From NCBI GenBank assembly GCA_028818705.1, contig JAPPNJ010000049.1, positions 1-38,784 of the forward strand: a stretch of DNA of 38,784 nucleotides. Direction: 5' to 3'. Shown here piece after piece: positions 24,064 through 32,952 of the stretch. Numbering within the stretch: position 1 is the first letter of the stretch; every line of letters starts with the position of its first letter. The stretch is from Candidatus Poribacteria bacterium. GTDB lineage: Bacteria; Poribacteria; WGA-4E; WGA-3G. The notes under the pieces are model-generated. The model searched no databases. It saw only the letters and a list, made by a program, of their open reading frames with translations, and was not told where the DNA came from. Made by a program: the position numbers and the translations under genes.

Positions 24064-24991
24064 AGTGCTTTACCAACTGTTCCACATGGGCAACAACTGA
24101 TTCGGACATCCCTTCTAAACTATAACCACCTTCCAACGCAGAAACGACACGTCCGCCGGCAAACTCAAGCATTAGATTTGTAAGTGTAGCAAACCCATCC
24201 GCTGTTAACTCAGTGTTGGCGAGTGGATCAAGGTAGTGTGCGTCAAACCCCGCCGAGATTAATGTAAATTCGGGTGCGAACTTTTGCAGTGCGGGTATGA
24301 GGATATCCGTAAAAATCTCGGTGTATTCACTATCTCCACTTCCCGCGGGCATCGGGACGTTTAGTATTGTGCCACGCGCTTTGCCGCTGCCGCGTTCGTA
24401 AGTCGAACCAGTGCCGGGGTAGAGCGGCGATTGGTGGATGGAGAAGAAAAATACAGACTCATCTTCGTAGAAAATATCTTGTGTGCCGTTGCCGTGGTGA
24501 ACATCCCAATCGACAATTGCGACTTTCCCGACTCCATGTTCTCGCTGAAGGTAACGGGCAGTGATGGCGATGTTGTTAAACAGACAAAACCCCATACTCT
24601 GGTTTGGTGTGGCGTGGTGTCCGGGTGGACGTACCATAGCGAAGGCGTTTTGGACAGCTCCAGTTGCGACGGCATCTGCCGCACGTAATACACCGCCTGT
24701 TGACAGCAACGCGATATTGAAGGAAGCCTTCACGACGGACGTATCATAGGTGAGAGGGATTTCTGCATCACAGTATTTCTTAATGTGTTCAGGGTAGGTG
24801 GATTCATGTACGTAGGAGAGCTGCGCTATGCTTGCTGGGGTCGGTTCGATTGGGTGTAACTGTTCCCAGATGTCGCTCTGCTCCAATGCCGCTAAACTCG
24901 CGCGTAGTCTGTCGGGTCGTTCGGGGTGATTCGGACCGGTGTCGTGGTTAAGATAGTCTGGGTGATAGGCGAACCCTGTTTTTTGTGTCAT
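24062..24991 (-). CDS. Histone deacetylase-family amidohydrolase (AcuC/APAH-like)
   Basis: The 309-aa protein (from the preferred start) belongs to the arginase/deacetylase fold used by bacterial acetylpolyamine amidohydrolases and acetoin-utilisation proteins. It has the His pair RPPGHHATP (His125, His126), the zinc ligands in IVDWDVHHGNGTQ (Asp163, His165) and in SAGFDAH (Asp250), and the C-terminal GGYSLEG. The start MTQKTGFAYHPDYL at 24991 matches the family; an upstream in-frame ATG at 25036 adds residues with no family support. GAAGG lies upstream. It is convergent with the methyltransferase and divergent from the adenine methyltransferase. Substrate is not predictable. Confidence 0.9.
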   Translation of the reverse strand: MTQKTGFAYHPDYLNHDTGPNHPERPDRLRASLAALEQSDIWEQLHPIEPTPASIAQLSYVHESTYPEHIKKYCDAEIPLTYDTSVVKASFNIALLSTGGVLRAADAVATGAVQNAFAMVRPPGHHATPNQSMGFCLFNNIAITARYLQREHGVGKVAIVDWDVHHGNGTQDIFYEDESVFFFSIHQSPLYPGTGSTYERGSGKARGTILNVPMPAGSGDSEYTEIFTDILIPALQKFAPEFTLISAGFDAHYLDPLANTELTADGFATLTNLMLEFAGGRVVSALEGGYSLEGMSESVVAHVEQLVKH

Positions 24992-25125
24992 GTACGTTTC
25001 TTTACCTTCATGAAAAAATTGGTTATGGTGTCTCAATATGTGATAGGATATATCAACACCACGAGAACGTTTATGCTAATCTGTCGTTTTCTCGTTACTA
25101 TACCACAAGGCCGAAATAAATCAAC

Positions 25126-26682
25126 TTGAAATTACTGAGCAAGAGTTTTTCTAAGACTCCAGAGAAAATGAAGACAAAAACTTCTCATTTGGTGGACGCT
25201 GAAATAGGGCAAGTTTTTACACCGCTGAAATGGGCGGAGTGGCTCCTTAATAAATGGGACATCTTCGATGCATGGCTTGATGGTGCGCACATCTGTGATC
25301 CTACTGCAGGGCAAGGGGTATTCGCACTCGCGATGCTCCATATTGCCAGACAAAAAGGGATTCCTATTACCCGTGAACGTCTGTCACGCTTAACGCTCAT
25401 TGAAATAGTCCCTTCGCATCTTGAGCGGTTTAGGAAAGATGTCAACCGGGAATTTGGCGTTGATTTCCCTGTTTCTCAAGTCTTCTGCCAAGATGTTATT
25501 ACGGATGCTCATGCGGGAAAGTACGATGTTCTCGTCGGGAATCCGCCGTGGGCTAACTTCAGCGATTTACCCGCTGCTTACAAAGAACACCTAAAACCGT
25601 TTTTTCTTCAAGAAGGGCTTGTACCAGATAAACAGAAGATACTCTTGGGTTCCTCGCGGGTTGATATCGCGGCATTGGTGTTGAAGGTTGTTTTAGGAAG
25701 ATTGCTGAAAAAGAACGGAACAGGATATTTCTATCTCCCTACATCCCTCTTTTTTGGTGATGGTGCGCATAGCGGTTTTAGAGATTATCGTGTGCGGGAC
25801 TCAGGGAACGAAACTGGTACCTATCGCGATTTTGCTGTGGATACTGTCTATGAATTCACATCGACTAAGGTGTTTGAAGGTGTTGGCACATCATATTGCT
25901 GTGCGAGATTTCGGGCGGATACACGTCAGAATTTCCCTGTCTCGTATTTCAGAGAGTCAAAGGGAAAATGGGCAGAACATAAGGTGCTGCCCCTCAAAAA
26001 TCCTACCGATCCGTGGCGCGTTGTGTGGGATCTTAATGAACTGCAAACGGATGCAACACTTGAGGTGAGTTTATCCCCAGAGCAGGCACCTCGACAGGGC
26101 GTGAATACGTGTGGGGCAAATAGTGTCTTTATTTTTGATCGAAAACCTTTGCATCTTCCAAATGAGTTTCTGTATCCGCTTGCAACAAAGGAATTATGGC
26201 GGCAACAGACAGGACTACCTCACAGGTGGATCCTCCTGCCGTATTGTCAGCAGACAGGGAAACCACTGACGTGGGGTCAGATTGAACAGTATCCTGCTTT
26301 AAGAGATTACCTTCAGAATGTCCAAGAGGTGCTACAAGCGCGAAAAGGAACGCTGCTTCGGACTGCACTGAAGAAGGGACATTGGTGGGCATTGCTGGGT
26401 GTTGGTCGGTATTCGTTCGCACCGTTCAAGGTGATTTGGGAGGCTTATGGAAAAGACCAGTTCAATCCAATTATACTGAGCAGTGTAGAGAGTCAGATGT
26501 GGCAGGGCAATCAAGCCATGCACGCCTTTATTCCGTGCTGGACTGAGCGTGATGCGCAACGAATTAAGACGGCACTTGAAAATCCAAAGATCCCGGCTTT
26601 ATTGCGGCAGCTCAATGGGGCAGGGAAATGCAATTGGGCGCAGCCGGGTAAGATTAAGAAAATTCTGGGGTTTGTCTCATAA
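25126..26682 (+). CDS. Solitary adenine-specific DNA methyltransferase (N6-MTase-like)
   Basis: The 518-aa protein has the order of a gamma-type N6-adenine methyltransferase: QVFTPLKWAEWLL (29-41), SAM motif DPTAGQGVFA (58-67), and catalytic NPPW (139-142). The C-terminal half (about 300-510) has the look of a target-recognition domain. It should methylate adenine in a specific DNA sequence. No restriction endonuclease or specificity subunit is nearby, so it would be an orphan methylase. The frame starts at TTG (25126); an ATG 14 codons further in (25168) has a poor binding site, so the start is uncertain. Confidence 0.85.
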   Translation: MKLLSKSFSKTPEKMKTKTSHLVDAEIGQVFTPLKWAEWLLNKWDIFDAWLDGAHICDPTAGQGVFALAMLHIARQKGIPITRERLSRLTLIEIVPSHLERFRKDVNREFGVDFPVSQVFCQDVITDAHAGKYDVLVGNPPWANFSDLPAAYKEHLKPFFLQEGLVPDKQKILLGSSRVDIAALVLKVVLGRLLKKNGTGYFYLPTSLFFGDGAHSGFRDYRVRDSGNETGTYRDFAVDTVYEFTSTKVFEGVGTSYCCARFRADTRQNFPVSYFRESKGKWAEHKVLPLKNPTDPWRVVWDLNELQTDATLEVSLSPEQAPRQGVNTCGANSVFIFDRKPLHLPNEFLYPLATKELWRQQTGLPHRWILLPYCQQTGKPLTWGQIEQYPALRDYLQNVQEVLQARKGTLLRTALKKGHWWALLGVGRYSFAPFKVIWEAYGKDQFNPIILSSVESQMWQGNQAMHAFIPCWTERDAQRIKTALENPKIPALLRQLNGAGKCNWAQPGKIKKILGFVS

Positions 26683-26713
26683 GTGCGATTTTGTTGGTTG
26701 CTATTGCCACTGA

Positions 26714-26731
26714 CGAGGTTGGGAAACCTCG
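26714..26731. terminator. Hairpin between convergent genes
   Basis: CGAGGTT (26714-26720) pairs with AACCTCG (26725-26731). There is no U-run, so it may be a repeat-derived hairpin rather than a true terminator. Confidence 0.35.
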
Positions 26732-26757
26732 CCAGCGAAAAGGGTTGCGCGGTAAGA

Positions 26758-27528
26758 TTACCGAGAGGTCTTCACTCTTGCCCATGTAGTCGCCAATTTT
26801 CCTTCCGGTTCAACATCGAAAGCCTCGTCCCAACCGTTCATGATCTGTGTAATCTCGTCCGCTTCAAGGGCACGGCTAAGAATGATAACTTCATCAATGC
26901 CACCGGTGAACTGCTCGGGTCCGAATTTGAGTTGCAAGGTCTGCCCAACGGCGACATCGCCGTTCCACTGGGGTTTCCAATCTGCTTTGTTTGCTGACAA
27001 AGCTCCTTTTTTGCTTTCGGGTTCGCCATCAACATACATCTCAACATTCGTGCCGTCATAAGTTCCGGCGACGTGATACCATTTACCCTGTTCCAGTTCT
27101 GTTTTCCCGTAAAATCCGGGAGTGATACCTGCACCTGTCCAAACTCTGAATGAGAAACCGTCAGGGACGGGTTCGGTAGCAGACTGGTCTTCTAATAGAT
27201 AGGCACCGTTTTTCCTGACACCGGTGTCTGAGTCGGCATCGACTCGGAACCAAGCGGCAACTGTCAGTTCCTTTTTGACCGTTCCGAGGCTTTTTGACTC
27301 TGGGACATCGATGCTGCCACCTCCAGCGGCGACGATTGCTTTACCAAATTTACCGTCTTCAAACTTAAAGTTTCCAGCAATCTTTCCATCGTTGCCGTTG
27401 TCTGTTGCGTCTTTAACGTCGCCTTCAAAGAGCCAAACGCCGACAATTGCAGGATCGTCTTCTTCTAATCCCCATGAAACACTGGAAAGACATAAGAGCA
27501 TTGCAATGCTCACACTTAGCAATTTCAT
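26758..27528 (-). CDS. Secreted LamG/concanavalin-A-like domain protein
   Basis: The 256-aa protein begins MKLLSVSIAMLLCLSSVSWG, a clear signal peptide. A LamG-type jelly-roll follows (about residues 28-240), with GVWLFEGDVKDATDNGNDG, LTVAAWFRVDA, KWYHVAGTYDGTNVEMYVDG and FTGGIDEVIILSRALEADEI. Such domains bind carbohydrates or other ligands and are abundant in Poribacteria-like and planctomycete genomes. There is no enzymatic domain. The ATG at 27528 follows a GGAGGAAA; an upstream in-frame start at 27567 would mask the signal peptide and is rejected. It is a single gene. Confidence 0.88.
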   Translation of the reverse strand: MKLLSVSIAMLLCLSSVSWGLEEDDPAIVGVWLFEGDVKDATDNGNDGKIAGNFKFEDGKFGKAIVAAGGGSIDVPESKSLGTVKKELTVAAWFRVDADSDTGVRKNGAYLLEDQSATEPVPDGFSFRVWTGAGITPGFYGKTELEQGKWYHVAGTYDGTNVEMYVDGEPESKKGALSANKADWKPQWNGDVAVGQTLQLKFGPEQFTGGIDEVIILSRALEADEITQIMNGWDEAFDVEPEGKLATTWARVKTSR

Positions 27529-27677
27529 TAAAATTTCCTCCGGGATGTCCATGATTTTGTTGGACACTGGTGTTAATGGCAGAATGCCAGAATAACGAAT
27601 TTTCCTTTATTTATTTTCTATTAAAGTGTTATATCACATTTTCGTTCTTTTTGCCAGAGACGTTGGTTATTGGCAGA

Positions 27678-27877
27678 GGCATTCACCGGGGGCAAAATTT
27701 GTAAAGAATCAAAATCAGAATCAAAATCAACGGTATGAATGCCGTGTGGCATTCACCGGGTATGAATGCTATAGAGCATTCAAAATCAACGGTATGAAGT
27801 CCATAGGGACTTCACCAGGGTATAAAGCCTATAAAGGCTTTACCGGGTATGAAGCCCGTATGGGCTTCCCCGGGCAT
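27678..27877. repeat. Array of five short hairpins with compensatory stem changes
   Basis: Five 18-nt units, each a perfect 7-bp stem with a 4-nt loop, lie at 27737-27754, 27764-27781, 27796-27813, 27824-27841 and 27851-27868. Their 5' arms are GAATGCC, GAATGCT, GAAGTCC, AAAGCCT and GAAGCCC, and each 3' arm is the exact complement. They are linked by ACCGGGTAT-type spacers (9-14 nt), giving a period of 27-32 nt. A partial 3' arm with spacer (GGCATTCACCGGG, 27678-27690) precedes, together with AATCAAAATCAGAATCAAAA-type repeats. It fills the gap between LamG and the LarA-like gene. Confidence 0.9.
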
Positions 27878-27914
27878 TCCCCGCCTCCTACCGTTTTAGG
27901 TTACTATATTTCTC

Positions 27915-27943
27915 TTGAATCTGTGTTTCATTTTTGGTAGAAT
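27915..27943 (+). promoter_or_regulatory. Probable promoter of the LarA-like gene
   Basis: TTGAAT (27915-27920) and TAGAAT (27938-27943) are separated by 17 bp, about 70 bp before the ATG at 28016. Confidence 0.5.
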
Positions 27944-28015
27944 TAGCTATAAAGGCGAAGTTCGTAATTAGACTTTAAGTTTACCTATAGGTGAAATATA
28001 AAGGACGGAAACATA

Positions 28016-29269
28016 ATGGCACTTCCAAACATGACAAGGATTCGACAGCAGTTTGAGGTCCCTGTTCTCGATGATCTTCCTGCAGCGATTCATGCAGAAT
28101 TAGGGCGGATTAACACCGCCGCCATTATCAAGGCGGGCGAAACGGTCGCCATTACCGCTGGTAGTCGCGGGGTGGCGAATGTCGCTACGGCGGTCAAGGC
28201 GACTGTTGATTATCTCAAAGCACTCGGTGCGCGTCCTTTTGTGGTTCCGGCAATGGGAAGCCACGGTGGCGCAACCTCGGAGGGACAGCGGAGCGTATTG
28301 GAGCATTATGGTATCACGGAGGCGACTGTTGGTGCACCCGTGAAAGCGACAATGGACGTGGTCGAACTCGGAAAAACAGCCGACGGTTTGCCGGTTTTCT
28401 TTGATCGGTATGCTGCTGAGGCGGATCATGTTATACCTCTTAATCGCATTAAGGCGCACACGGATTTTAACGGCTCCGTTGAGAGCGGCTTGATGAAGAT
28501 GATGGTGATTGGACTCGGCAAACAGCACGGTGCGAACCTCTATCACCGGGCGTTCTTTCAGTACGGTTTTGAACACATCATCACGACGGTCGGAGGTTTC
28601 ATCCTCGACTCCGGAAAGATCGCTTTCGGCTTGGGTCTAATTGAAAACGCACACGAAGATACCGCTAAGGCGGTTGCTATGCCTGCTGCCCAGCTCCTTC
28701 AGACAGAACGGGAGCTGCTTGTTGAAGCGAAATCGCTGATGGGTCGGCTTCCTTTTGATGAACTCGATCTGCTCGTCGTGGATTGGACGGGGAAAAATAT
28801 CAGTGGTACAGGCATGGACACGAACGTCATCGGTAGGATGATGCAGAACTTTGAGCCGGAACCCGCGAAACCCGCGATCCTCCGTATATTTGTCCGGGAT
28901 CTCACCGGGGAAAGCGACGGCAACGCTACTGGTATCGGACTCGCCGATTTCACAACGACCCGCCTCGTGAATAAAATTGACCGACACTCGACCTATATGA
29001 ACGGCATTACTGCACTCGGGCCGCAGAAGTCGAAAATCCCGTTCTATTATGACACTGACCGTGAAGCGATTGAAGTGGCACTTGACACCATAGGGTTGAC
29101 TGAACCCGAAGATGCAAGAGTCATTCGGATTGAGAGTACATTAAGATTAACAGAACTCGATATTTCTGAAGTACTACTTGAAGATGCGAAACTGCATTCA
29201 AGGTTGGAACTCATCGGTGAAACGAAGCCATTTGCGTTTGACGCAGAAGGAAACCTACTGCCGTTTTAA
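28016..29269 (+). CDS. LarA-like (DUF2088) protein, lactate-racemase domain
   Basis: This 417-aa protein matches the DUF2088/LarA N-terminal family. Visible features include AITAGSRGVANV (about 45-56), the PAMGSHGGATSEGQ segment (about 78-91) and RIKAHTDFNGSVESGLMKMM (about 143-162). LarA-type racemases and epimerases use a nickel-pincer nucleotide bound near a conserved Lys/His. Whether this one racemises lactate or another 2-hydroxy acid is unknown. A gene for LarC, the nickel-insertion enzyme for that cofactor, lies at 35643-36944. AAGGA precedes ATG. It is transcribed alone or with the downstream UbiA-like gene; the 178-bp gap holds 7-nt-type repeats. Confidence 0.82.
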   Translation: MALPNMTRIRQQFEVPVLDDLPAAIHAELGRINTAAIIKAGETVAITAGSRGVANVATAVKATVDYLKALGARPFVVPAMGSHGGATSEGQRSVLEHYGITEATVGAPVKATMDVVELGKTADGLPVFFDRYAAEADHVIPLNRIKAHTDFNGSVESGLMKMMVIGLGKQHGANLYHRAFFQYGFEHIITTVGGFILDSGKIAFGLGLIENAHEDTAKAVAMPAAQLLQTERELLVEAKSLMGRLPFDELDLLVVDWTGKNISGTGMDTNVIGRMMQNFEPEPAKPAILRIFVRDLTGESDGNATGIGLADFTTTRLVNKIDRHSTYMNGITALGPQKSKIPFYYDTDREAIEVALDTIGLTEPEDARVIRIESTLRLTELDISEVLLEDAKLHSRLELIGETKPFAFDAEGNLLPF

Positions 29270-29271
29270 TG

Positions 29272-29340
29272 GTTGTCGGTTGGTGGATAGCGGTTAGCGA
29301 TTAGCGGTTCGTAATTAGCACTTCACTGATAAAGGGTTGT
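29272..29340. repeat. Intergenic 7-nt-periodic repeat
   Basis: The stretch contains GGTTGTCGGTTGGTGGATAG followed by CGGTTAGCGATTAGCGGTTC, words of the same GTTAGC type as at 18979-19047. Confidence 0.5.
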
Positions 29341-29447
29341 TGGGGGTAGGTTATAAGTTATGAGTTAAGGGGACTTCGGTAACAATAACACCTCTTGACC
29401 AACCACTACCTGCTAAAAGCGCAGCGACCTAATTGCGAGGGTGACAG

Positions 29448-30296
29448 ATGCGAAAACTTAAGATCATCTTGGAGATGATTAAATTTGAACACACTGTCTT
29501 TGCGCTCCCGTTTGCAGTTATGAGTGCTTTTATTGCTGCAGAGGGACTCCCTTCGCTGGCAAAATTTGGCTGGATTCTCGTGGCGATGGTAGGGGCGCGC
29601 AGCTGCGCCATGGCGTTCAATCGGCTTGTAGACGCCGAGTTTGATAGTATGAATCCGCGGACGGCTACGCGTGCGATTCCTGCTGGCTTAATCACAAAAA
29701 GTGCGGTGTGGGTTTTCACAATTGTCTCCGCCGGACTGTTGGTATTGGCGGCGTGGCGGCTGAATCCGCTCGCTTTTGCACTATCCCCAGTCGCGCTTGC
29801 TGTGGTTATGGGCTATTCCTATACCAAACGTTTCACCGCATTTTCTCACTTCTGGTTAGGGTTTTCCCTCTCTATTTCACCTGTCGGTGCCTGGATTGCG
29901 ATTCAGGGCAGCTTTGCGTTGCCCCCGATTATCCTTTGCTTCGTTGTGTTGCTTTGGACAGCCGGGTTTGACATCATCTATGCGTGTCAGGATGTAAACT
30001 TTGACAGGAAACATGGGCTGCGCTCCATTCCGGCGAAACTCGGCATCCGATGGGCATTGTGGTTATCCGCTGCCTTGCACGTTCTTGCTGTGTTACTCCT
30101 CCTCTATATCCCGTTCCTTGTTGAATTGGGGACCTTTTACTACGTCGGTGTCGGGATTGTTGTGCTAATTTTTATTTATGAACACGCTATCGTCAAGCCG
30201 ACCGATCTGTCTCGCGTTAACCTCGCCTTTTTTACACTGAACGGCATGATTAGTCTTGTCCTGATGGTGCTTTCAATTGCCGATATTTTACTGTAA
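29448..30296 (+). CDS. UbiA-family polyprenyltransferase (probable MqnP)
   Basis: The 282-aa membrane enzyme has about eight hydrophobic segments and the two aspartate motifs of UbiA prenyltransferases: NRLVDAEFD (58-66) and DVNFDRKHG (182-190). It should transfer a polyprenyl chain to an aromatic acceptor. Length and the first-motif form NRxxDxxxD fit the UbiA-like enzymes of the futalosine menaquinone pathway (MqnP) as well as 4-hydroxybenzoate polyprenyltransferases. With MenG at 23309 a menaquinone role is likely, but no other mqn gene is in the window. GAGGG precedes ATG. The sugar isomerase-like gene follows at 84 bp. Confidence 0.85.
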   Translation: MRKLKIILEMIKFEHTVFALPFAVMSAFIAAEGLPSLAKFGWILVAMVGARSCAMAFNRLVDAEFDSMNPRTATRAIPAGLITKSAVWVFTIVSAGLLVLAAWRLNPLAFALSPVALAVVMGYSYTKRFTAFSHFWLGFSLSISPVGAWIAIQGSFALPPIILCFVVLLWTAGFDIIYACQDVNFDRKHGLRSIPAKLGIRWALWLSAALHVLAVLLLLYIPFLVELGTFYYVGVGIVVLIFIYEHAIVKPTDLSRVNLAFFTLNGMISLVLMVLSIADILL

Positions 30297-30380
30297 CACT
30301 TCCGATAAAAGAAGATTTTATGTAACCCAAAACCTCTTGTAACTGATGACTGAAAACTGAAAACTGAAGGCTATAAAAAA

Positions 30381-31202
30381 ATGAAACTCTCGCTTTCCGT
30401 ACGCGTCGCAGAAACCTCATCTAAAAAAGATGCCACGCATACCTTCGCGCAACTCACTGAACTGGCGGCGGGACTTGGCTATGAGGCAGTCTGCATGCGT
30501 GCCTCGCAAGTCGGTATCCATTCACCTCTGGAGCAGATCACCGCTGCTCGTAAGCAGGCAGCATCGCTCCACCTGAAGGTCTCTATGGTTACCGGTGATT
30601 TTCCTGTACCGCTCAATAACGAGCAAGGACCGGACGGGCTCCGCAATATAACCCCATATCTTGATCTCACAGAACTTCTTGGTGCCGATCTCATCCGCAT
30701 TGCGATGAAGGTTGAAGACGATATTCCGTGGGCACAACGCGCCGCTGATGAGGCTGGTGAACGAGGCATCCGTCTCGCGCATCAATCGCATACACAGAGT
30801 CTGTTTGAAACAGTAGATGGGTCTGTCGATGTGTTAAAACGCGTTGGTAGGAAGAATTTTGGGATTATCTATGAACCTGCCAATCTTGATCTCTGTGCGC
30901 AAGATTATGGCGTAGAGACGCTCAAACGGTTTTCGCCTTATCTCGTTAATGTCTATCTCCAGAACCACATCCGCCGACCGGAGGGCAAAACACGGCTCTT
31001 GACGTGGATTCAAGGCGAAGTCCCACACGATCCGATCCGTTTACAGGACGAAGGCGGTATTGATTATCCGTTAGTTTTTCGTGGTCTGGATGCCATTGGT
31101 TACGACGGCTATGTGACGGTGCATCAGGCATTCCGTGAGATCATGGAGCCTGAAGACGCAGCGGAACAAAGTTACACCTATTTAAAACCGTTTTGCGGAT
31201 AG
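30381..31202 (+). CDS. Sugar-phosphate isomerase/epimerase-like TIM-barrel protein
   Basis: The 273-aa protein belongs to the AP endonuclease family 2/xylose-isomerase-like TIM barrel group. The strand pattern ends in acidic and His residues that would bind a divalent metal: KVSMVTGDFPVP (about 54-65), RLAHQSHTQSLFET (about 134-147), IIYEPANLDLC (about 162-172) and VTVHQAF (about 251-257). The family covers sugar and inosose isomerases and hydroxypyruvate isomerase; the substrate cannot be read from sequence. GAAGG precedes ATG. A sulfatase starts 30 bp after it, so the two probably act on one sulfated-carbohydrate pathway. Confidence 0.8.
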   Translation: MKLSLSVRVAETSSKKDATHTFAQLTELAAGLGYEAVCMRASQVGIHSPLEQITAARKQAASLHLKVSMVTGDFPVPLNNEQGPDGLRNITPYLDLTELLGADLIRIAMKVEDDIPWAQRAADEAGERGIRLAHQSHTQSLFETVDGSVDVLKRVGRKNFGIIYEPANLDLCAQDYGVETLKRFSPYLVNVYLQNHIRRPEGKTRLLTWIQGEVPHDPIRLQDEGGIDYPLVFRGLDAIGYDGYVTVHQAFREIMEPEDAAEQSYTYLKPFCG

Positions 31203-31232
31203 ATATCCGTATCTTTAAGTTTGCGTAACATT

Positions 31233-32747
31233 ATGAGCACACAACCACCGAATATTCTCATTGTCACTACCGATCAACAGCGGACGGATAGCCTGAGTTG
31301 TTACGGATCGACGTTCACAGATACACCTCACCTGGATGTATTCGCGTCTGAAGGGGTCTGTTTTGAACGGGCATATTGCGCGAATCCGGTATGTACGCCT
31401 TCGCGTGCCTCAATTTTTTCAGGTCGATATGTGAGCCGACACGGTGCGTGGAATGTTGGTATGAACGTTCCTGAAGACGAACCAATGCTGTCACACCGAC
31501 TTGCCGACGTCGGGTATCGCACCCACTATATTGGCAAAGCACACTTCCAACCTTTTGGTGCACGGGAGGAGCAGTCCGTTGAAGCACTTGGCGGGACGAC
31601 ACGCTATCCAGGGTTCCAAGGTCCTTACTACGGTTTTGAAACAGTCGAACTGGCATTGGGACACGCGACTTACGGGGTTGTAGGGCATTATGGGGAGTGG
31701 GTTCGGTCACAGGTTTCTGAAGAGACGTTCAACGGTTACAGCAAAGCGACACGTCTCAGCGAGAGAGGCTTTGGCGGTGAGGCGTACGATTGGGATATAC
31801 CGCTGAAATACCACAATAGCGTCTGGACTGCTGATCGAACGATAGATTTTTTGTCAAATCGAGATGCCTCTCAACCGTTCCTATTAGCGGTCGGTTTCCA
31901 GGATCCGCATCATCCGCACTGCGTCCCGACTGCGTTTGAAGGGCGCGTTGATCCCGCACAGGTTCCACTGCCTGATTTCGTTGAAGATGAGTTAGCCGAC
32001 AAACCACCCCATTTCTTGGAGGCACGTTGTGGCGAACTCGAAAAATCAGAGATTCGTGGAATGTATGCCATCGCTGGACAGGGAGGTGGTGCCGATTATC
32101 GTAAAGTCTCTGAAGATGACGCACGACTCGGTAGGGCATACTATCACAGTATGGTGAAGATTATTGATCAGCAGATGGGACGTATTCTGGAATGTTTGGA
32201 TACGTGTGGATTGACAGAAAACACATTGGTGATTTTCACAACCGATCATGGCGAGCTTCTTGGGGATCATGGACTCTGGATGAAAGGACCGTTCCATTAC
32301 GAGCAGCTTGTCCGTGTGCCGACATTGATGCGATTCCCCCAAGCCATACCAGCCAAGCAGCGCACACAAGCACTGTTCAGCCATGTCGATATTGTGCCAA
32401 CAGTACTTTCTGCCGTCGGCTTGCCTATTCCGCCAGATACTGATGGTGTGAATACGATGCCTATGCTTACGGGTGAGGCAACATCTGTCAGAGATTCTGT
32501 GTTGGTTGAGTGTGTAGATGATCCACGAGGCTTGCGACTCAAAACGATTGTAACCGATACGCGGAAGTTGACCTGGTATTGTGGACACCCTTACGGCGAA
32601 CTCTACGATTTGGAAGATGATCCAGGTGAGCGGGTCAATCAGTGGAATAACGCCTCTTATGCTTCCGATAAGACGGACCTCATGCGTCGTATTCTTGAGA
32701 CGATGGAGCCTTTGGAGAGAAGGGTTGATCGGTTATCGTATGCGTAG
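31233..32747 (+). CDS. Sulfatase (formylglycine-dependent, type I)
   Basis: The 504-aa enzyme has the alkaline-phosphatase fold. The N-terminal TTDQQRTDSLSCYG (about 12-25) supplies calcium ligands, the formylglycine signature CTPSR is at 54-58 within CTPSRASIFSGRY, and FTTDHGELLGDHGLWMKG (about 333-350) supplies further ligands. The signature cysteine must be converted to formylglycine by an FGE/SumF enzyme, not found in this window. No signal peptide is visible, suggesting a cytoplasmic enzyme. The TTG at 31221 could extend it by four residues; ATG at 31233 is preferred, although its binding site is poor. It follows the isomerase-like gene. Confidence 0.93.
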   Translation: MSTQPPNILIVTTDQQRTDSLSCYGSTFTDTPHLDVFASEGVCFERAYCANPVCTPSRASIFSGRYVSRHGAWNVGMNVPEDEPMLSHRLADVGYRTHYIGKAHFQPFGAREEQSVEALGGTTRYPGFQGPYYGFETVELALGHATYGVVGHYGEWVRSQVSEETFNGYSKATRLSERGFGGEAYDWDIPLKYHNSVWTADRTIDFLSNRDASQPFLLAVGFQDPHHPHCVPTAFEGRVDPAQVPLPDFVEDELADKPPHFLEARCGELEKSEIRGMYAIAGQGGGADYRKVSEDDARLGRAYYHSMVKIIDQQMGRILECLDTCGLTENTLVIFTTDHGELLGDHGLWMKGPFHYEQLVRVPTLMRFPQAIPAKQRTQALFSHVDIVPTVLSAVGLPIPPDTDGVNTMPMLTGEATSVRDSVLVECVDDPRGLRLKTIVTDTRKLTWYCGHPYGELYDLEDDPGERVNQWNNASYASDKTDLMRRILETMEPLERRVDRLSYA

Positions 32748-32836
32748 AATGGAATTCTGACGAACTCGCATTAAAGGGATAGCCTCGCTAAGCACGTCTA
32801 CCAAAATGTGAAAACTGGAAGACGATGTTTTAAAAC

Positions 32837-32865
32837 TTGCATTTTAAGGGAAAATCGGGTATCAT
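32837..32865 (+). promoter_or_regulatory. Probable promoter of the GT2-recQ gene pair
   Basis: TTGCAT (32837-32842) and TATCAT (32860-32865) are separated by 17 bp, about 90 bp upstream of the glycosyltransferase ATG. The -35 element matches that of infC. Confidence 0.55.
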
Positions 32866-32952
32866 TTAAATAGGGGAATTGGTAGTATCCAGCCTCGCAT
32901 TATATCAAGTCTCATACTGAAGCAGTGGGACAAAAACATTGGGGGCATCCGT

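Noticed and set aside
27737..27868. A CRISPR array reading of the repeated units
   Set aside because: The repeats are 18-nt self-complementary units with varying sequence, spacers are only 9-14 nt and nearly identical, and no cas genes are nearby.
27626..27940. A plus-strand frame of 104 codons through the hairpin array, with a repeated GYE-like peptide
   Set aside because: The peptide repeat is a by-product of the DNA hairpin units; there is no ribosome binding site and the composition is not protein-like.
32046..32588. A 180-codon minus-strand frame
   Set aside because: It is antisense to the sulfatase and shows no family features.
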